Positions 62,149-64,000 of a stretch of 64,000 bases of DNA are shown piece after piece. Each line of letters begins with the position of its first letter. The stretch's first letter is position 1. Source of the stretch: a virus; the IMG/VR virus record IMGVR_UViG_3300017991_000008, positions 31,381-95,380 of that record; one strand, given 5' to 3'. The position numbers and the translations under genes were made by a program. The notes under the pieces are model-generated. The model was not told the origin of the DNA, searched no databases, and saw nothing but the letters and a program-made list of their open reading frames with translations.

Positions 62149-62584
62149 TAGGGTTGTCAGCATGTACTATAGGGAAATACTGATAACAGTCCTGAGCATA
62201 ACCGTCGTGGCCATGGTTGCCACTACCCGACAACTCTATTTGAAGTGGATATCCACCCAAGAGGGGCAGGAGCGGGTTCTCGAGGAGTATGAAGAATTGC
62301 TGGAACAGAGAAGTGTCTTGTTGGACGAAAAGGCGGACATTCTCGAAAGGCGGCAGATTCTACAGGAAAGCATTGCCCAGGACTTGCTTTACCTGGACGA
62401 TCTAAAAAAAATGTGTTTGGTTGAAACAGCATGGATATATTACAGGGAGACAAGCAATGAAAAGACGTTGGGTCAAAAACAGAAAGAAGTCAGCGAGGAG
62501 ACTAAACCGGGTAAAACCGCAGGCCAAGGTCATCCAGGAATCGGAAGCAAAACGAAGAAAAAAAATTACCACTTCATTAGATGA
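62141..62584 (+). CDS. Membrane-anchored coiled-coil protein
   Basis: 147 residues. One membrane span at about residues 11-31 (REILITVLSITVVAMVATT), then coiled coil to about 100, then a Lys/Gly-rich end that overlaps the next gene. The start is ATG 62141 (eight-base overlap with the helicase) or ATG 62162. Resembles an inner-membrane spanin in layout, but is far from the lysis cassette. Function unknown. Confidence 0.5.
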   Translation: MDNRVVSMYYREILITVLSITVVAMVATTRQLYLKWISTQEGQERVLEEYEELLEQRSVLLDEKADILERRQILQESIAQDLLYLDDLKKMCLVETAWIYYRETSNEKTLGQKQKEVSEETKPGKTAGQGHPGIGSKTKKKNYHFIR

Positions 62585-62714
62585 CATGGGAGTCAGATAC
62601 AGCGACAAGGACACCACGGAGGAACTTTGTCGACAGTTGGTTGCTGCCTGTGATAACTTTCCAGGGTACATCCCGATCTGTGGTTATCCGAGGATGAGTA
62701 ACCGGAAACAATAA
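62457..62714 (+). CDS. Small basic protein, overlapping
   Basis: 85 residues from ATG 62457 (GGGAG upstream) inside the end of the previous gene. Very Lys/Arg-rich N-terminus (MKRRWVKNRKKSARRL) then a small folded part (TEELCRQLVAACDNFPG). One base before the next gene. Possibly nucleic-acid binding from its charge. Confidence 0.5.
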   Translation: MKRRWVKNRKKSARRLNRVKPQAKVIQESEAKRRKKITTSLDDMGVRYSDKDTTEELCRQLVAACDNFPGYIPICGYPRMSNRKQ

Positions 62715-62715
62715 C

Positions 62716-63267
62716 ATGGAGATCCGAATCAAGGGTGAGTATTCGTTTACCAGGGTTAGGAACAACAACGACCTGAGACGGTACGGAACAGGGGTAACCC
62801 TGAAGACTTTGCGCGAGTGGGGTTTGGAGACAGACCAGGTATGGATCGTTAATGAGCCCCTGGATGTGAAGATTGTTGACCAACACCACGACGGATCTTT
62901 ATATGGTTACGAATACCAGTTTGCGATATCCTTCTTGACTGATTTGGCGTCTGTTCCCAAGAAGTTGAGGGGATTAGTGGACAATGACGATCTTCGACTA
63001 ATTGCTCCATCCTTGGTTCACGATTACAATTTTGTCACCCACGCAATGAGCTTTAGGAATTCCAACCGACTGTTCTATCGAATGATCCGTGCACTAGGTG
63101 GGTCTTGGTGGACAGCGACAAAGGCATGGTTGGCAGTTGCATCTCCGTTTGGACACTACTGCTACAAGAACTACAGCTACGACCGTGCAAAGTATTACCA
63201 GAGAACCTGTTCTCGTTATGATTTTATAGAACCCATCACGGACTCAAACTTGAGTAGCGCCGGTTAG
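62716..63267 (+). CDS. DUF1353-like protein
   Basis: 183 residues. The DUF1353 signature is seen in FLTDLASVPKKLRGLV followed by LIAPSLVHDYNF ('TDlaSvP' and 'hDyly'), then helices with WWTATKAWLAVA. The family is found in many phages; the fold resembles a small nuclease or peptidase but no activity is known. One base after the previous gene. Confidence 0.75.
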   Translation: MEIRIKGEYSFTRVRNNNDLRRYGTGVTLKTLREWGLETDQVWIVNEPLDVKIVDQHHDGSLYGYEYQFAISFLTDLASVPKKLRGLVDNDDLRLIAPSLVHDYNFVTHAMSFRNSNRLFYRMIRALGGSWWTATKAWLAVASPFGHYCYKNYSYDRAKYYQRTCSRYDFIEPITDSNLSSAG

Positions 63268-63280
63268 CAGGAGGGGAGTA

Positions 63281-63826
63281 ATGATGAAATATTATTGGGT
63301 ACACGCAAACATAAGCGGACAAGCGAAGTGGTATTTGGTCTATGACAAAAAACCAGGATTGTATTTTATTGAGGAAGACTTTGAGGAAGAGGCATACGAC
63401 ATAGCTATGTACCGGGAAGAGTTCCCTGATAACGAGGTTGTTGACGTGCTCAATGTGCACCAGACAAAACAACCACTAGGAATTTGCGAAGATCACATCA
63501 AGGCGTGGAATCGTGTTGAGTGCCCTTTGTGTGATGTCCTTTTCCTTTACGAGCGTTTGAGGCTGGCATTGGAGGTAATCGATGATGCCGTGTGTCTGTT
63601 GTCCCAAATGCCGGAAATCGAAGCGGGCGTGGATGACGAGGATCAAGATGAGGCGAACCGGGGCAGGGCGTGCATAAATCTCTTGAAGTTCCTTGATTAC
63701 GCAAAGAGCGGGATGTCTGGAGGGAAGTGTTCATGCGATGAAGTCGGTGAGGGACGTTGTCCAGAGCATGGATGGGAAACTTTTGCTGCCAGTTTGCAAT
63801 GGGCAAAGAAGGGAAAAGGCGCGTGA
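63281..63826 (+). CDS. Unknown protein with Cys clusters
   Basis: 181 residues, GGAGGGG upstream. Cys at CEDH, ECPLCDVL and near the end KCSCDEV...RCPEHGW give a possible zinc site of the H-x-C type. N-terminus is a small beta domain (WVHANISGQAKWYLVYD). It overlaps the last gene by one base. Confidence 0.55.
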   Translation: MMKYYWVHANISGQAKWYLVYDKKPGLYFIEEDFEEEAYDIAMYREEFPDNEVVDVLNVHQTKQPLGICEDHIKAWNRVECPLCDVLFLYERLRLALEVIDDAVCLLSQMPEIEAGVDDEDQDEANRGRACINLLKFLDYAKSGMSGGKCSCDEVGEGRCPEHGWETFAASLQWAKKGKGA

Positions 63827-64000
63827 TGCCAGCTCTATTTGAGTGCGAGATGGCACTGGCCGCAGTGGACCCGTTTCGCGGCTTGCGGAAAGACGGGTCA
63901 AGTTATTGGAGCGTCCACTACTTTGACCGCATGGGACGATGGACTGCCAGCGCGACGGGTATGAGCAAGGTGGAGGCTAAGAAAAAAGCTGCCAAGGCAC
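63826..64000 (+). CDS. 5' part of a gene with dsRNA-binding-domain-like sequence
   Basis: Cut by the window edge; 58 codons visible from ATG 63826. The part YWSVHYFDRMGRWTASATG then MSKVEAKKKAAKA resembles the end of a dsRNA-binding domain (strand with an A-x-A-x-G-x-S-K-x-E-A-K-x-x-A-A helix). The rest lies outside, so the call is weak. Confidence 0.45.
   Translation, partial: MPALFECEMALAAVDPFRGLRKDGSSYWSVHYFDRMGRWTASATGMSKVEAKKKAAKA

Noticed and set aside
1-64000. Integrase, attachment site or excision genes
   Set aside because: No tyrosine or serine recombinase motif was seen in any frame, and no flanking repeat could be assigned; lysogeny cannot be decided from this window.

Overview
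The window is a stretch of a double-stranded DNA phage genome (or a large prophage-like element) with a contractile tail. Every gene I can support lies on the + strand, genes are packed with ATGA or 1-8 base overlaps, and there is a complete baseplate/hub module, a lysis set, phage recombination and replication genes, two tRNAs and many small unrecognised genes. A Gram-negative host is suggested by two lipoboxes, a signal-peptide spanin-like pair, and an SLT-type lipoprotein. One lipoprotein carries long Asp-Thr linkers of a type common in myxobacterial/deltaproteobacterial secreted proteins, so a host of that broad kind is possible but not shown. No capsid, portal, large terminase or integrase is visible.

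Layout. 1-19972: tail module in the order tail chaperone (cut by the window edge), tape measure, tube/LysM proteins, hub (gpD-like), spike (gpV-like), wedge (gp25-like), baseplate J, then large structural proteins and fibres with a recurring ~85-residue domain, ending in a coiled-coil membrane protein. 19973-27315: promoter, tandem-HTH regulator, YqaJ nuclease plus RecT annealase, a structured intergenic RNA candidate, replication initiator and DnaB-type helicase, then unknown genes. 27374-31504: amidase endolysin, SLT lipoprotein, small genes, winged-helix regulator. 31501-42130: promoter with long hairpin leader, HNH-like protein, SMC-like ATPase, T4 endonuclease V-like glycosylase, a hexamer minisatellite, an array of related small Cys-rich/coiled-coil genes joined by a repeated junction sequence, adenine methyltransferase, ART-like protein, nuclease, exonuclease, SPL-like radical SAM enzyme and a holin/spanin lysis cassette. 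42131-50564: a candidate small RNA with its own promoter and terminator, tandem operators with an RHH gene, ASCH protein, Asp-Thr lipoprotein, nuclease plus SNF2 helicase pair, and tRNA-Asp. 50663-55700: a 7-deazaguanine DNA modification cluster (QueD, QueE, FolE, Gat-QueC, DpdA) followed by a phosphoribosyltransferase and a ParB-like protein. 55738-64000: RHH gene, a possible small terminase, promoter-led small genes, cytosine-C5 methyltransferase, an initiator-like tRNA-Met, UvrD-family helicase, DUF1353 and small proteins.

How the parts fit. FolE, QueD, QueE and the QueC half of Gat-QueC would convert GTP to preQ0; DpdA would exchange it for guanine in the phage DNA, and the amidotransferase half suggests a final product like deoxyarchaeosine (dG+) rather than plain preQ0. 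A cytosine-C5 methyltransferase and an adenine methyltransferase lie in the same window, so this genome may carry three kinds of base modification, all plausible as anti-restriction. Two predicted UV-damage repair enzymes (endonuclease V-like and SPL-like) and a full recombination set complement this. At least four promoters share TTGACN-16 bp-(TA/CA)NNAT spacing and flanking A-tracts, which points to a common early class read by the host sigma70 polymerase. All functional assignments come from motifs read by eye; no database search was possible.
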